DNA of 64,000 nt, taken from NCBI GenBank assembly GCA_965226155.1, contig OZ245331.1, positions 558,001-622,000 on the forward strand. Direction: 5' to 3'. A program made the position numbers and the translations under genes. The first letter of the stretch is position 1, and the number at the start of each line of letters is the position of its first letter. Positions 18,923-27,655 of the stretch are shown piece by piece. This DNA comes from G965226155 sp965226155. GTDB lineage: Bacteria > Pseudomonadota > Gammaproteobacteria > Eutrophobiales > Eutrophobiaceae. The notes beneath the pieces are model-generated. The model saw nothing but the letters and a program-made list of their open reading frames with translations. It searched no databases and was not told the origin of the DNA.

Positions 18923-20245
18923 ATGCCAACAACAAAAATTAGCTTTGTCGATACCGTCATACGATCGCTCAAACCTACGACGCGAAGGAAGACCTTCTGG
19001 TGTAATGGCTGCCCTGGTTTTGGGATCCTAGTTACGCCATCGGGCAAGAAGACGTTTGTGTTTAAGTATATGTCTGGAAGAAAGACGCGCTGGTTCACTA
19101 TCGGAACTTACCCTGCGTGCAGCATTCGACAGGCTAGACAAGAGTGCTTTCTACTGTACGAGCGTGTATACGATTATCGAGAAGACCCAATTGATCTAAA
19201 AAAACAAGAACTGACGAAAGAGGCAGCAGCAGAAACTGTCAGGAGTTTCACAAAAACTTACCTGGAGCTAGGCAAACTCCGAGATAAAATATCAGTTGAT
19301 GATGAAGCACGTTACTTCAAGCGTGATATTTGGCCCGAGATTGGTGACATGAGCCTCGAAGCAGTCACTTCGGAGGATGTAGATAGAATCCAAAGACGTA
19401 TCCTGGATCGCTCAAAGTCACGTTCGAGAGCTACGAAAGGCGGAAAAGTCGCAACAAAACACGCGATCGCCTGTACAAGACGATTATTTAACCTCGCAGT
19501 GAAACGCGGGAAGTGTTCTTCAAATCCCGTGTTTGGCATCGACGCGCTTAGTGTAGCCGGTAGGCGTGATCGATTGTTATCAATGAGTGAGATTTGGAAT
19601 TTCTGGCACGGAATGGAAGTTTCAGGAACTCCGCCCGTCACAGTCGCTGCTCTCAAATTTGCATTGGTGACGATGCAACGCAGCATTGAAATCCGGAACA
19701 TGAGATGGAATGCTATTAAATTCGAGGAAGGCGTTTGGCAGATGGAAACGCATGAGACAAAGAATCGAACGATGCATCGTGTTCCATTAAACGAGCATGC
19801 ACTTGCGCTCATCAAAACTGTCGAACCATATACGCTTGCCTGCCCCTACGTTTTCGGTGCTACTCGTGCGACAAGCCCTCCGAAATCCAAAAACACAGAC
19901 CTAATCCCATTCGGAAAAAGTGCCTTTTCCCAAGCTGTTCGCCGGAGCCGCAAAGACTTAGGCATTGATGATTTTTGTCCTCACGATCTCAGACGAACAG
20001 GTGCAACGTGGATTACGGCGGCTGGTCTACCAAAGCTCTATGCGCGGCTCATGCTTAACCATAGTGACGGAGAACGAGATGTCACTGGCGAAGTTTACGT
20101 CCAGTATTCATACGATTTCGAGAAACAACGAGCTACTCAAATCTGGAACTTCATTTTGGATGAGATCATCACCAGCAAGAGTCCAAGCAACATTCCAAAT
20201 CTTGAGGATCTACGCGAACGCCTGAGGCTGTCTGGGCTATTGTGA
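18923..20245 (+). CDS. P4-type tyrosine integrase
   Basis: A 440-residue integrase. The N-terminal arm-binding domain (DUF4102-like) is seen in WCNGCPGFGILVTPSGKKTF and RWFTIGTYPACSIRQAR. The catalytic set is mostly clear: KFALVTMQRSIEIRNMRW (the first Arg, where LTG-RxxE is usual, is placed as QRSIEI), Lys in THETKNRTMHRVPL, His-x-x-Arg in FCPHDLRRTGATW, His in LMLNHSDGERDV and Tyr in VYVQYSYDFEK. AGGAAGAGA precedes the ATG. The frame is intact. It sits beside a tRNA-Arg 3' half, its likely target. Confidence 0.9.
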   Translation: MPTTKISFVDTVIRSLKPTTRRKTFWCNGCPGFGILVTPSGKKTFVFKYMSGRKTRWFTIGTYPACSIRQARQECFLLYERVYDYREDPIDLKKQELTKEAAAETVRSFTKTYLELGKLRDKISVDDEARYFKRDIWPEIGDMSLEAVTSEDVDRIQRRILDRSKSRSRATKGGKVATKHAIACTRRLFNLAVKRGKCSSNPVFGIDALSVAGRRDRLLSMSEIWNFWHGMEVSGTPPVTVAALKFALVTMQRSIEIRNMRWNAIKFEEGVWQMETHETKNRTMHRVPLNEHALALIKTVEPYTLACPYVFGATRATSPPKSKNTDLIPFGKSAFSQAVRRSRKDLGIDDFCPHDLRRTGATWITAAGLPKLYARLMLNHSDGERDVTGEVYVQYSYDFEKQRATQIWNFILDEIITSKSPSNIPNLEDLRERLRLSGLL

Positions 20246-20253
20246 GCGCATAA

Positions 20254-20388
20254 TGACTATTATTATAGTCATATATTGTACATATGACTGTTAGTATAGT
20301 CACTTCTTACTTGACACTCTTAAGCAAAAACCCTTATAATGACTATTATTGCAGTCTTATTGTGTAAATATGACTGTTTGTATGGTCA
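20254..20388 (+). promoter_or_regulatory. hipBA promoter with four spaced operators
   Basis: Four 18-base sites of form TGACT-N8-AGTCA: TGACTATTATTATAGTCA (20254), TGACTGTTAGTATAGTCA (20285), TGACTATTATTGCAGTCT (20340) and TGACTGTTTGTATGGTCA (20371). Members of each pair are 31 bases apart, three helical turns. Between the pairs is a strong sigma70-type promoter, TTGACA (20311) and TATAAT (20335), 18 bases apart, with the third site abutting the -10 box. This is a classical autorepression layout for HipB. Confidence 0.8.
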
Positions 20389-20407
20389 TTTAGCGAAGGA
20401 GACTACG

Positions 20408-20740
20408 ATGCCTAAAGCAAGAGTCTACTCGAAAGTTACGCAGGAAGCTGCAAAGCTCCTCGGGAAGCAAATCAAAGTCGCTCGGAAACAACGCGGCTGG
20501 TCCGAAAATGAACTGGCGGAGCGAGCTGGTGTTGCGAGAGCGACGGTCCAGAAAATCGAGCGCGGAGATCTCGGTTGCGTGATGGGTTTGGTCTTCGAAG
20601 TTGCCGTTTTGGTTGGCGTAAAGCTCTTCGATACTGAGTTGAAATCACTAAAGACCCACACAAAACATGCCGACGAGATCCTGGCTCTACTCCCCAAACA
20701 CACACACGCCTCAAAGAGAGTGGTGAACGATGCCTTCTAA
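20408..20740 (+). CDS. hipB: HipB-type antitoxin (XRE)
   Basis: AAGGAG sets the start at ATG 20408, although the frame is open upstream. The 110-residue protein has an XRE helix-turn-helix (GKQIKVARKQRGWSENELAE, then AGVARATVQKIERG) and a tail likely to contact HipA. It probably binds the four TGACT-N8-AGTCA sites upstream. hipA starts 11 bases before its stop, giving coupled translation. Confidence 0.85.
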   Translation: MPKARVYSKVTQEAAKLLGKQIKVARKQRGWSENELAERAGVARATVQKIERGDLGCVMGLVFEVAVLVGVKLFDTELKSLKTHTKHADEILALLPKHTHASKRVVNDAF

Positions 20741-22049
20741 TAAACCAAATAAAAGTCAGGGCGCCTACGTGTGGATGTGGCTACCGGGTGCGACCGAGCC
20801 GGTCGTCGCAGGACAGATCGTGCCTGAAGGAAACACCCTACTCTTCAACTACGGGCAGAGCTATCTGGAACTGGACGATGCGATTTCGCTCTACACACCA
20901 GAACTACCGCTACAGGCTGGCGATCTCCCATTACTGACGGGACTTTCTATGCCAGGGTGTATTCGAGATGGTGCACCAGACGCCTGGGGCCGTCGCGTGC
21001 TACTGAACAAAATTCTCGGAGCAAAAGGCAAGGATGCCGACGTCGCTGATTTGGGTGAATTGACCTACTTGCTGGAGTCCGGATCTGATCGGATCGGCGC
21101 TTTGGATTTTCAGCAATCAGCGACCGAATACGTCCCTCGTTCACCAAAAGGCGCAACCCTAGATGAATTGCTGCAATCAGCGGGAAAAGTCGAACAAGGT
21201 ATTCCTCTCACCCCCGAACTCGACACAGCACTGCATTATGGAAGTTCAATTGGCGGCGCTCGACCCAAAGCACTGATCGAGGATGACAAGAAAAAACACG
21301 TTGCGAAATTCTCTTCGACCAGTGACATCTATAGCGTCGTTAAGGTGGAATTCATCGCCATGTGGCTGGCTGAACTCTGCGGATTATGCGTTGCATCCGT
21401 GGAACTCACGAAATCATCAAACAAGGATGTCCTTTTGATCGAGCGTTTCGACCGGATCAAAACGGATCAAGGCTGGCAGCGGCGATCAGTGCTCTCTGCT
21501 CTAACGCTTTTGGGTCTAGATGAGATGATGGCGCGCTATGCAAGCTATGGAGATTTTGCGGAGATCATTCGTCACAACTTCACCAACGCGGCTGAGACAC
21601 TAAAAGAACTCTTCGGGCGTCTGGTATTCAACATCCTGTGCAGCAATACCGATGATCATGCGCGAAACCATGCAGCGTTCTGGGATGGTTCCACGCTTTC
21701 GCTCACCCCAGCTTATGACATATGTCCGCAAGCACGCACAGGGAACGAAGCCGGTCAGTCGATGTTGATTTCAGGGGAGAACAAACAGAGCCGCATCTTA
21801 TCCTGTCTTGATGCCGCACATCAGTTCTTACTCTCCGAAAAAGAAGCGTTGGAAATCATCGCCCAGCAAGTTTCAGTTATCATCGAATACTGGGGCGAGG
21901 TCTGTATCCTTGCGGAATTGAACGAGACCGATAGAAGCCTGTTCTGGGGGCGCCAGTTCTTGAATCCGTTTGCCTTCGAGAATCTGGAAGGAGACGCGAC
22001 ATCGATCAAATCTCTCGCTGACGAAGGGCGAGAAAAAAACAAAGCCTAA
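20730..22049 (+). CDS. hipA: HipA-type serine/threonine kinase toxin
   Basis: A 439-residue HipA kinase. The N-terminal subdomain (PGATEPVVAGQIVPEGNTLL) is followed by the P-loop region YGSSIGGARPKALI with the autophosphorylation serine position. The catalytic loop is FNILCSNTDDHARNHA, and the metal-binding Asp lies in PAYDICPQA. HipA kinases phosphorylate glutamyl-tRNA synthetase or related targets and cause dormancy; the target here is not known. The frame is complete and the module looks functional. A 15-bp perfect hairpin follows the stop. Confidence 0.92.
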   Translation: MPSNKPNKSQGAYVWMWLPGATEPVVAGQIVPEGNTLLFNYGQSYLELDDAISLYTPELPLQAGDLPLLTGLSMPGCIRDGAPDAWGRRVLLNKILGAKGKDADVADLGELTYLLESGSDRIGALDFQQSATEYVPRSPKGATLDELLQSAGKVEQGIPLTPELDTALHYGSSIGGARPKALIEDDKKKHVAKFSSTSDIYSVVKVEFIAMWLAELCGLCVASVELTKSSNKDVLLIERFDRIKTDQGWQRRSVLSALTLLGLDEMMARYASYGDFAEIIRHNFTNAAETLKELFGRLVFNILCSNTDDHARNHAAFWDGSTLSLTPAYDICPQARTGNEAGQSMLISGENKQSRILSCLDAAHQFLLSEKEALEIIAQQVSVIIEYWGEVCILAELNETDRSLFWGRQFLNPFAFENLEGDATSIKSLADEGREKNKA

Positions 22050-22067
22050 ACACGACAACCAACGTGA

Positions 22068-22102
22068 AGTATTGACCGTAATATCAGATTACGGTCAATA
22101 CT
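22068..22102. terminator. perfect 15-bp hairpin after hipA
   Basis: AGTATTGACCGTAAT (22068-22082) pairs without mismatch with ATTACGGTCAATACT (22088-22102) around ATCAG. No T-tract follows on either strand. It lies 19 bases after the hipA stop and 52 bases past the end of the convergent gene, so a bidirectional terminator or mRNA-end protector is likely. Confidence 0.6.
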
Positions 22103-22153
22103 ATCGGGGCATCCGGTCTATGAGTCCCGATCTCGAATACTCACCCAGATTTT

Positions 22154-23033
22154 CTAGAAGAATTCGTCTTCTTCATCCGTGCCAAGAAGCTTCGAAAGCA
22201 CGTCCACATCTTGTACCGTCGCCTGCCCCGACGAGATCTTTTCCCGGATATCTAAAATACCTTTCTGTCGTTCCTGAAATTGCGCTGATGACTCACCCCG
22301 CCGGAAACCACCGGGTCATCTCAATAAACTGCTCTTGGGGTCTCTTTGAGGGGATTGGCCCATATTTCAGTTCGGGATCAACCCAATCATCATTGATCTC
22401 ACCACCCGCAGAAATATCGTAATCCAGAAACCCGCGTTGCCCGGCGATCCGATAGAAAGTTACTGAAACCTTCATGTCGATTTGATCGCCGCAGAACGGT
22501 TTATCCTCGTGATTTGTGCCCGAATATGTTCCGTCCACGATCACCACTAGATTGCCGTGTTCATCCTCCTGTATGGTTGCGGTTTCAAAATAGGCTTCAT
22601 CAAAGTAAGCATTTGTTTCCGCCATGATCCCGTATAATTCATCCAGAAGAAGCGCGTCGTGTTTTACCAAAAGCTCTTCGATCACGTAGTTTTCCAGAGA
22701 CTCATAAAGCCACACATCACCAACGAAATACTGTTCACTCTGAAGAAACGAACAGATGCCCTTTGCCAAGTCCCTGGTCGGTTTCAAACTGTTAGGTAAA
22801 TCAGTTAATCGAGCCCGTCTTTGATCAAGTAGAGGGATATCCGGTACGAGATACTTAGCATCTTCCAGATCATCGACAGGATATTGCTGATCGGCAATCA
22901 GGGCCGCGTGACTCTTGTATCCAAAAAAGGCCGCTACAAGTTCCCGGGCGTGGGAAGCTTTGATTTTTGCGTTGTTGGACGCATATGTTGTGCGCAGGAA
23001 ATCCGCGCAGAGTTTAGATAGATTGGTTCTCAT
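22154..23033 (-). pseudogene. unknown protein with GYKSHAAL motif, frameshifted near C-terminus
   Basis: GGAGG eight bases upstream sets the start at ATG 23033, not the earlier ATG at 23048. The N-terminus has a conserved-looking helix pair ASHARELVAAFFGYKSHAAL, a motif I have seen at the start of several plasmid and island proteins without known function. The rest is acidic, with DEHGNLVVIVDGTYSG. The frame ends at 22293 (RWFPAG), but one fewer base in the AAA at 22306-22308 (+ strand) continues it as FRRGESSAQFQERQKGILDI and finally GTDEEDEFF at 22154. Either form might be real; no function is proposed. Confidence 0.5.
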
Positions 23034-23377
23034 GAGAGCAACCTCCATAACTTTCGCTGGACGAAATCGGTAGTTAAGAGTGTTTAACCACTACCTTTGC
23101 CAGCTCGATTAAAGAGACTGCGAAAGGGCAGATCGTATCAAGTAAATGCCGTCTTTTTGGTCACTCTTGTCCAAGGCGAACAGCTCCTACACAAGACAAT
23201 ACCACAGATTCGCTCAGCACAAATGCGCTTTCCACAGCATGGGATATCCAAGCTCGGGTATAGTTCACTTACTTGAAGGTTTGGCGATCTTCTGATCAAA
23301 ACGAATAGGTCATGGGCAGACGGGTAGACACAGAAAAAAATAAGAATGTATTTAGGGGCATCCCTGGTGGTTGGACC

Positions 23378-23515
23378 ATGCGTAAGACGCCAAAAGTCCG
23401 CATTCACGAGAGCGTGTTGCTGGATATTCTCGAACCGCTAAAGCCATACGCCATAAGCGAGGGCGCGAAAAAACCGAACCCGGAATTGAAACTGGTAGAA
23501 AAAAAGAAGCTGTAA
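23378..23515 (+). CDS. possible small basic peptide
   Basis: A 45-codon frame (MRKTPKVRIHESVLLDILEP... ending VEKKKL), rich in lysine, between two unknown genes. There is no clear ribosome site. It may be a fragment. Confidence 0.2.
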   Translation: MRKTPKVRIHESVLLDILEPLKPYAISEGAKKPNPELKLVEKKKL

Positions 23516-23547
23516 TCCGGCCTCTTAAAACTGCTCTCGTTTTGATG

Positions 23548-23883
23548 TCAAAGCGGGTTCTCTTCAAGAATGTCTAGAAGAACGTTCCAGGTCAGCGCAC
23601 TGATATCTTTGCTGGTTCCGTATTCGAAGAAATTCTGATTTCTGGACAAATCCATCCCCTTCGCTTCCAAGACAGCGCAGACGAAAAACACCCTGCTGAA
23701 CTCCAGATAAAACCGTTCTCTCGGAAAACCCATCGTCGCTTTTGAGCGACCCAAGAGCAAATGAAACAACAGCGTCCTTTGTACTGGTATTTCCGTCTCT
23801 TTGACTGTGAGCGGGATTGTTTCCAGGAATCTCCGCACGATGTCATAACGGAAAGACACCTTGTCAGTTTTTCCGTAGATCAT
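23548..23883 (-). CDS. hypothetical protein, 111 residues
   Basis: An open frame starting MIYGKTDKVSFRYDIVRRFL with a helical pattern (RTLLFHLLLGRSKATMGF, FYLEFSRVFFVCAVLEAKG). No domain recognised. It faces away from the island genes and has no close operon partner. It could be the surviving part of a longer gene. Confidence 0.35.
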   Translation of the reverse strand: MIYGKTDKVSFRYDIVRRFLETIPLTVKETEIPVQRTLLFHLLLGRSKATMGFPRERFYLEFSRVFFVCAVLEAKGMDLSRNQNFFEYGTSKDISALTWNVLLDILEENPL

Positions 23884-24025
23884 GAGCTATTAGGCGACAA
23901 TTATCCTGTCCGGTCCGTATTGCCTCAAATAGAAATCACACTACCTGGAGTCGTCACGCCTCATCACAGTAAATTCCATTTCTAATCATTCGGGATAGTC
24001 CTTACTCGAGGATCCCGTAGTTCGA

Positions 24026-24418
24026 TCATGCCTGAGATAGGATGAATTCACTACAATCATTATCTGAATCCAGGACAGTGTGAATGCCTGCAGTCGTTAT
24101 GGTGTGATTTGGTGTAACTGGCGTCTTGTTGACCATGAGTGCTCGTAATTTCTTTACGTGGCTTATCTGTTCTTCGCGCCACTCCGCAATCCTTCTTTGC
24201 AGGGTCCGGGTTTGACCCATTGAGTATTCACCTGGATATTTTTCTATGAGCCATTGAATGATCTCTCTGGCGACAATCTCAGGTGTCAGCTCCAGCCGCA
24301 ATCGTATTTCATCCCAGCTATTTGCAAAGGGATCTACCCTTGTTCGCCACGTACGCGGAGCACTTCTTAAGTCAACTTTTTTGCTTGCGCGGTAAAAACG
24401 ATTTGGGTTAGCGGGCAC
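24026..24418 (-). CDS. transposon accessory protein
   Basis: A 130-residue frame reading RSAPRTWRTRVDPFANSWDE, then EIVAREIIQWLIEKYPGEYS and QTRTLQRRIAEWREEQ. This is a small domain commonly encoded after ISNCY/IS481-like transposases, or at their N-terminus, probably DNA-binding. The frame is open further up to about 24500 (GRVDANNVITKEELIDQGIA) but without an ATG, so the true start may be upstream or the gene may once have been fused to the transposase. Confidence 0.5.
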   Translation of the reverse strand: MPANPNRFYRASKKVDLRSAPRTWRTRVDPFANSWDEIRLRLELTPEIVAREIIQWLIEKYPGEYSMGQTRTLQRRIAEWREEQISHVKKLRALMVNKTPVTPNHTITTAGIHTVLDSDNDCSEFILSQA

Positions 24419-24520
24419 CCCAGGTTGTGCGATACCTTGATCAATAAGCTCTTCTTTGGTGATGACATTGTTGGCATCAACGCGACCGGTTTTATGCTAG
24501 GAATATTTCCATAGTCCATC

Positions 24521-25642
24521 CTATAATGTTTCCAGTTGAGCCAGCAGCTTGACAGGATCAAGCGCGTTATATTCCTTCGTTAGCCGATCTTTTTTCTCCT
24601 GACTGATATGCTCAGAAAGCAGAATACGTTGAAACGGTGTCTTTGCACTGTCGTACTTCTTTGAGACTTTTGCTCCCTGTCGCTCTTTCGCTATCAACTT
24701 CAGTGATGGTTGGAAATAATTCACATACATCCTCAGCACACTGTATAGCTGCGCCAGCGCTTCCCAAGCTTCCCGACCTTCGAACCGATCATAACCCACC
24801 AGTCTACGTACTACGGAACCGTTCTTTTCTTCCACATGGGCTTGATCATTTTTGCGATGAGTTCGCGCTCGAGTAAAAGTGATGTGTTTATCTTCACAGT
24901 AGTCCAGCACATCATAATTGATAAACTCACTACCACAGTCAGTATCCAACCCTTGTAAGATAAACGGCAAAAGTTCGGCGGCCACCCGCAAGCCGTCGAT
25001 AACATCCTGAGCGCTCTTTCGCAGCAAGGGCATACATTCCAACCAGCCGGTGCAGATATCAACGAGAACCAGCGTGTTCAGGAAGGCACCGTTCGTATTT
25101 CCGCCACAGTGAGCCACCAGATCAGCTTCCACAAAGCCTGGGGTAACGTCGTCCCAATCGGCAAAGGTCCTCACCTGGATTTGATGCTTTAACAAATTGC
25201 CGGGGTGTGTGGTAGCAACACCTTGCCTGATTTTCTCTCGTTCCGGTCTCAGTATACGATCTACCGTTGCCCAGCTTATCCTGAGTAAGCGTGCTCGCAC
25301 ACCGTCTGGTAAACGCAGATGACCGTGATGCTCCATGGCTGTGACCAACTGAGGCAGAAACGGTACAAGGCGCTTCGAGCAGATTTGATTAGCGGCATGC
25401 CAAACAGAAAGTAACGCTTGTCTTACTTGTTCATCGTACTTCTGAGCTGTTGGATGTTTCTCGGGTAAAACAGGTGTTTCGGTGCTATTCAATAACCGGG
25501 TGGCATATTTTCGCTCATAATCCGTAGCAGCAACAAACCCATCCAGTATCTTTACCTTATCTGCCCAGCATGCTCCTCGATATTTCTTTCTGACACCTGC
25601 CAGTAACTCCCTGCGGGCAGTCAGGCTCATCAATTTCATCAT
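24521..25642 (-). CDS. DDE transposase (integrase core)
   Basis: AAGGGG places the start at ATG 25642 (MMKLMSLTARRELLAGVRKK). The first ~100 residues bind DNA (VAATDYERKYATRLLN). The integrase core follows: PGFVEADLVAHCGGNTNG with the first Asp, LQGLDTDCGSEFINYDV with the second, and KNDQAHVEEKNGSVVRRLVG with the Glu. The domain order matches stand-alone transposases of the ISNCY/IS481 type. The frame is intact. Confidence 0.8.
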   Translation of the reverse strand: MMKLMSLTARRELLAGVRKKYRGACWADKVKILDGFVAATDYERKYATRLLNSTETPVLPEKHPTAQKYDEQVRQALLSVWHAANQICSKRLVPFLPQLVTAMEHHGHLRLPDGVRARLLRISWATVDRILRPEREKIRQGVATTHPGNLLKHQIQVRTFADWDDVTPGFVEADLVAHCGGNTNGAFLNTLVLVDICTGWLECMPLLRKSAQDVIDGLRVAAELLPFILQGLDTDCGSEFINYDVLDYCEDKHITFTRARTHRKNDQAHVEEKNGSVVRRLVGYDRFEGREAWEALAQLYSVLRMYVNYFQPSLKLIAKERQGAKVSKKYDSAKTPFQRILLSEHISQEKKDRLTKEYNALDPVKLLAQLETL

Positions 25643-25745
25643 CCAAATCCCCTTTCTTATTACCAAAAGTGGTGTGATTTTAGATGAGTCAACGACCCCG
25701 AAGTAGTGTGATTTTTAGTGAGTCAATGCGTGCCGGACAAAGTAA

Positions 25746-26561
25746 TTGACGCGAGACATGGAACAGTATTTAGAAAAACTCGGCATCCGACTTATCGTCA
25801 ATAAGGAGCTGAGTAACACGCAAGCCGGCCGTGTCATTACCCTTCCTGATCAGAGAATTATCATTGAAGTCAATGGTAACGATTCCACTGAGCGGCAGCG
25901 ATTTACCGTCCTTCATGAAATCGCCCACATCGTATTGGAATTACCATCAAACCACGCGGCCATCACAACAACCGTAGGATTATATACTTATACCAGGAGA
26001 CCGGAAGAAGAGATCCTTTGCGATATATTTGCCGCGGAATGTTTGTTTCCGCGTGAATACTTCAAGCCAGCTGTAAATAATACTGATCCCTGTATGGGTG
26101 CTGTTGATGATTTAGCAAAGCAATATCAAGCATCGTTAACCGCAACAGCGTCACGCTATGCAGCAAATACTGACGAACTCTGTGCCTCCGTGTTATCTGA
26201 AAAGGGTGTTATCCGTTATGTGTCTATGTCCACTGTGTGGCGCGAAAAAGGATTTTGGGTGCCTGTCGGGACTCCTGCGCCCGCAAACACTCAATTAGAG
26301 AAACGCCTATCAGGCCTGAGTAATGATATGTTCGCTGAAGTACAGGCACACTATTGGACCAACAGCGACACCTTCGCCGGCCGTATGCTATGCGAAGAGT
26401 CCATAGTATTGGACATGTGGAACCAGGCATTATCTTTACTCTGGTTTGAATATGATATACCGGTACACCAAACACAGCGTCGTCAGTATGACGAAGATGA
26501 TGAATTGTTACCGGAACTCTATGGTCAACTGCCGTGGCCATCAAGAAGAAAACGAAAATGA
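25746..26561 (+). CDS. ImmA/IrrE-family metallopeptidase
   Basis: The zinc motif HEIAH lies in RQRFTVLHEIAHIVLELP, and a supporting EEILCDIFAAECLFP supplies the third ligand region. The N-terminus is short (EQYLEKLGIRLIVNKEL). The listed start is a TTG at 25746 directly after a stop and 20 bases from the transposon repeats, so an upstream HTH gene or domain may have been lost. These proteases cleave a partner repressor to release phage, ICE or stress genes. No cognate repressor is adjacent; hipB at 20408 is distant and unrelated. Confidence 0.8.
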   Translation: MTRDMEQYLEKLGIRLIVNKELSNTQAGRVITLPDQRIIIEVNGNDSTERQRFTVLHEIAHIVLELPSNHAAITTTVGLYTYTRRPEEEILCDIFAAECLFPREYFKPAVNNTDPCMGAVDDLAKQYQASLTATASRYAANTDELCASVLSEKGVIRYVSMSTVWREKGFWVPVGTPAPANTQLEKRLSGLSNDMFAEVQAHYWTNSDTFAGRMLCEESIVLDMWNQALSLLWFEYDIPVHQTQRRQYDEDDELLPELYGQLPWPSRRKRK

Positions 26562-26588
26562 GTGATTTTTCCTGTTATCTTCATTCGC

Positions 26589-27651
26589 GGATTCAACTTT
26601 GAAGTGCAACGTTGATGTTAAAAAAGACTTCCTGTGGTGTTTTTGAATTAAGTGTTTTTCTGGGACGGTGATTGAGTTTTTTCATGACCAAGTTTAACTG
26701 CTTTTGTGTAATCGTGCTGAAGTCCATTTTCTTTGGGAAGTACTGTCGAATGAGACCATTGATATTTTCATTTAAACCCCGTTCCCAGGAGGAATAAGGA
26801 TGTGCAAAATAGAACCCCGCGTTCAATTGTTGAGCAATAACCTCATGCTCAGCAAATTCTTTTCCATTATCCGAGGTGATCGTGTGAACCGACGCCTTCA
26901 TATTAGACAACAATCGCACGATAGCTTGCCTGACGGCAGAGGCAGTTCGTCGTTTCACCTGTGCAATCAAGGTGTACATCGACTTGCGCTCGCTCAAGGT
27001 GACCAGCGCCTGTCGATGGCCTTTGCCGGTGACGGTGTCCACTTCCCAGTCACCGATGCGTGTCTTCCTGTTCACAATGGCGGGACGCTTATCAATGCTG
27101 CCCTGATTCACCAGAACCACACGACGTTGATAACTACCATAACGCTTCTTTCGTTTCTTCTGGCAACGCAAGTACCGGTACAGCTCACCGCCGTCTGCCT
27201 TGTCCTGGTATATGTAGTGATATATCCATTCATGACTCAGAGCGATACCTTCTCGTTTATGCAACCAGTCACTGATTTGCTCAGGACTCCATTCGTCCCG
27301 CAGCCAGACCTCTACTCGCTCCCACAAGGTCGTGGGGAGTCGCTGTTGTTGGCTGGCTTCTCGACGCGCTTGCCGGAGCAACTGAGCTTGGCGGGGTCGA
27401 TAGCCTCTCAAGCCACGGTTGCGTCTGAGTTCACGGCTAATAGTAGATTTATGCACGCCTATCAAGGCGGCTATCTCCGTTTGTGTGTGTCCTGCTTTCA
27501 TCAGGGCGTAAATCTGGTAACGTTGATGCTCGGTAAGCTGTGTGTAGTGTCTCATCTGTGCCTCTCTTTCTTGCTAGAACGAAAGGTAAGGATGCTACCG
27601 TAGCTTGCCGTTCGTGCCACCTAATTGAGTTGCACTTACAAATTGAATTCA
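26589..27651 (-). mobile_element. IS30-family element, copy 2, complete
   Basis: Terminal repeats CGGATTCAACTTTGAAGTGC and, inverted, TGAATTCAATTTGTAAGTGC. CG dinucleotides at 26587-26588 and 27652-27653 form a 2-bp target duplication. The element ends four bases past the stop codon of the HExxH gene. Confidence 0.9.
26593..27555 (-). CDS. IS30-family transposase
   Basis: 320 residues. The N-terminal helix-turn-helix HQRYQIYALMKAGHTQTEIA precedes HKSTISRELRRN. The catalytic triad lies in RIGDWEVDTVTGKGH, TITSDNGKEFAEH and NENINGLIRQYFPK. The frame is intact in this copy, with a few substitutions against copy 3 (for example VVLVNQGSIDKRP). Confidence 0.92.
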   Translation of the reverse strand: MRHYTQLTEHQRYQIYALMKAGHTQTEIAALIGVHKSTISRELRRNRGLRGYRPRQAQLLRQARREASQQQRLPTTLWERVEVWLRDEWSPEQISDWLHKREGIALSHEWIYHYIYQDKADGGELYRYLRCQKKRKKRYGSYQRRVVLVNQGSIDKRPAIVNRKTRIGDWEVDTVTGKGHRQALVTLSERKSMYTLIAQVKRRTASAVRQAIVRLLSNMKASVHTITSDNGKEFAEHEVIAQQLNAGFYFAHPYSSWERGLNENINGLIRQYFPKKMDFSTITQKQLNLVMKKLNHRPRKTLNSKTPQEVFFNINVALQS

Positions 27652-27655
27652 CGTT

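Larger units (their letters stand above)
24026..25726 (-). mobile_element. DDE transposon with two leftward ORFs (ISNCY/IS481-like)
   Basis: Contains a transposase (24521-25642) and a following small gene. At the upstream end two 21-base direct repeats of form GTGTGATTTTWRRTGAGTCAA lie at 25672-25692 and 25706-25726, 34 bases apart. A partial copy GGTGTGATTT lies at 24101 inside the second gene. The downstream boundary is not resolved. Confidence 0.55.

Noticed and set aside
26800..27603. Long antisense open frame inside the IS30 element, also seen in the other copies
   Set aside because: It mirrors the transposase codons in all copies and has no ribosome site or domain; it is a shadow of the real gene.
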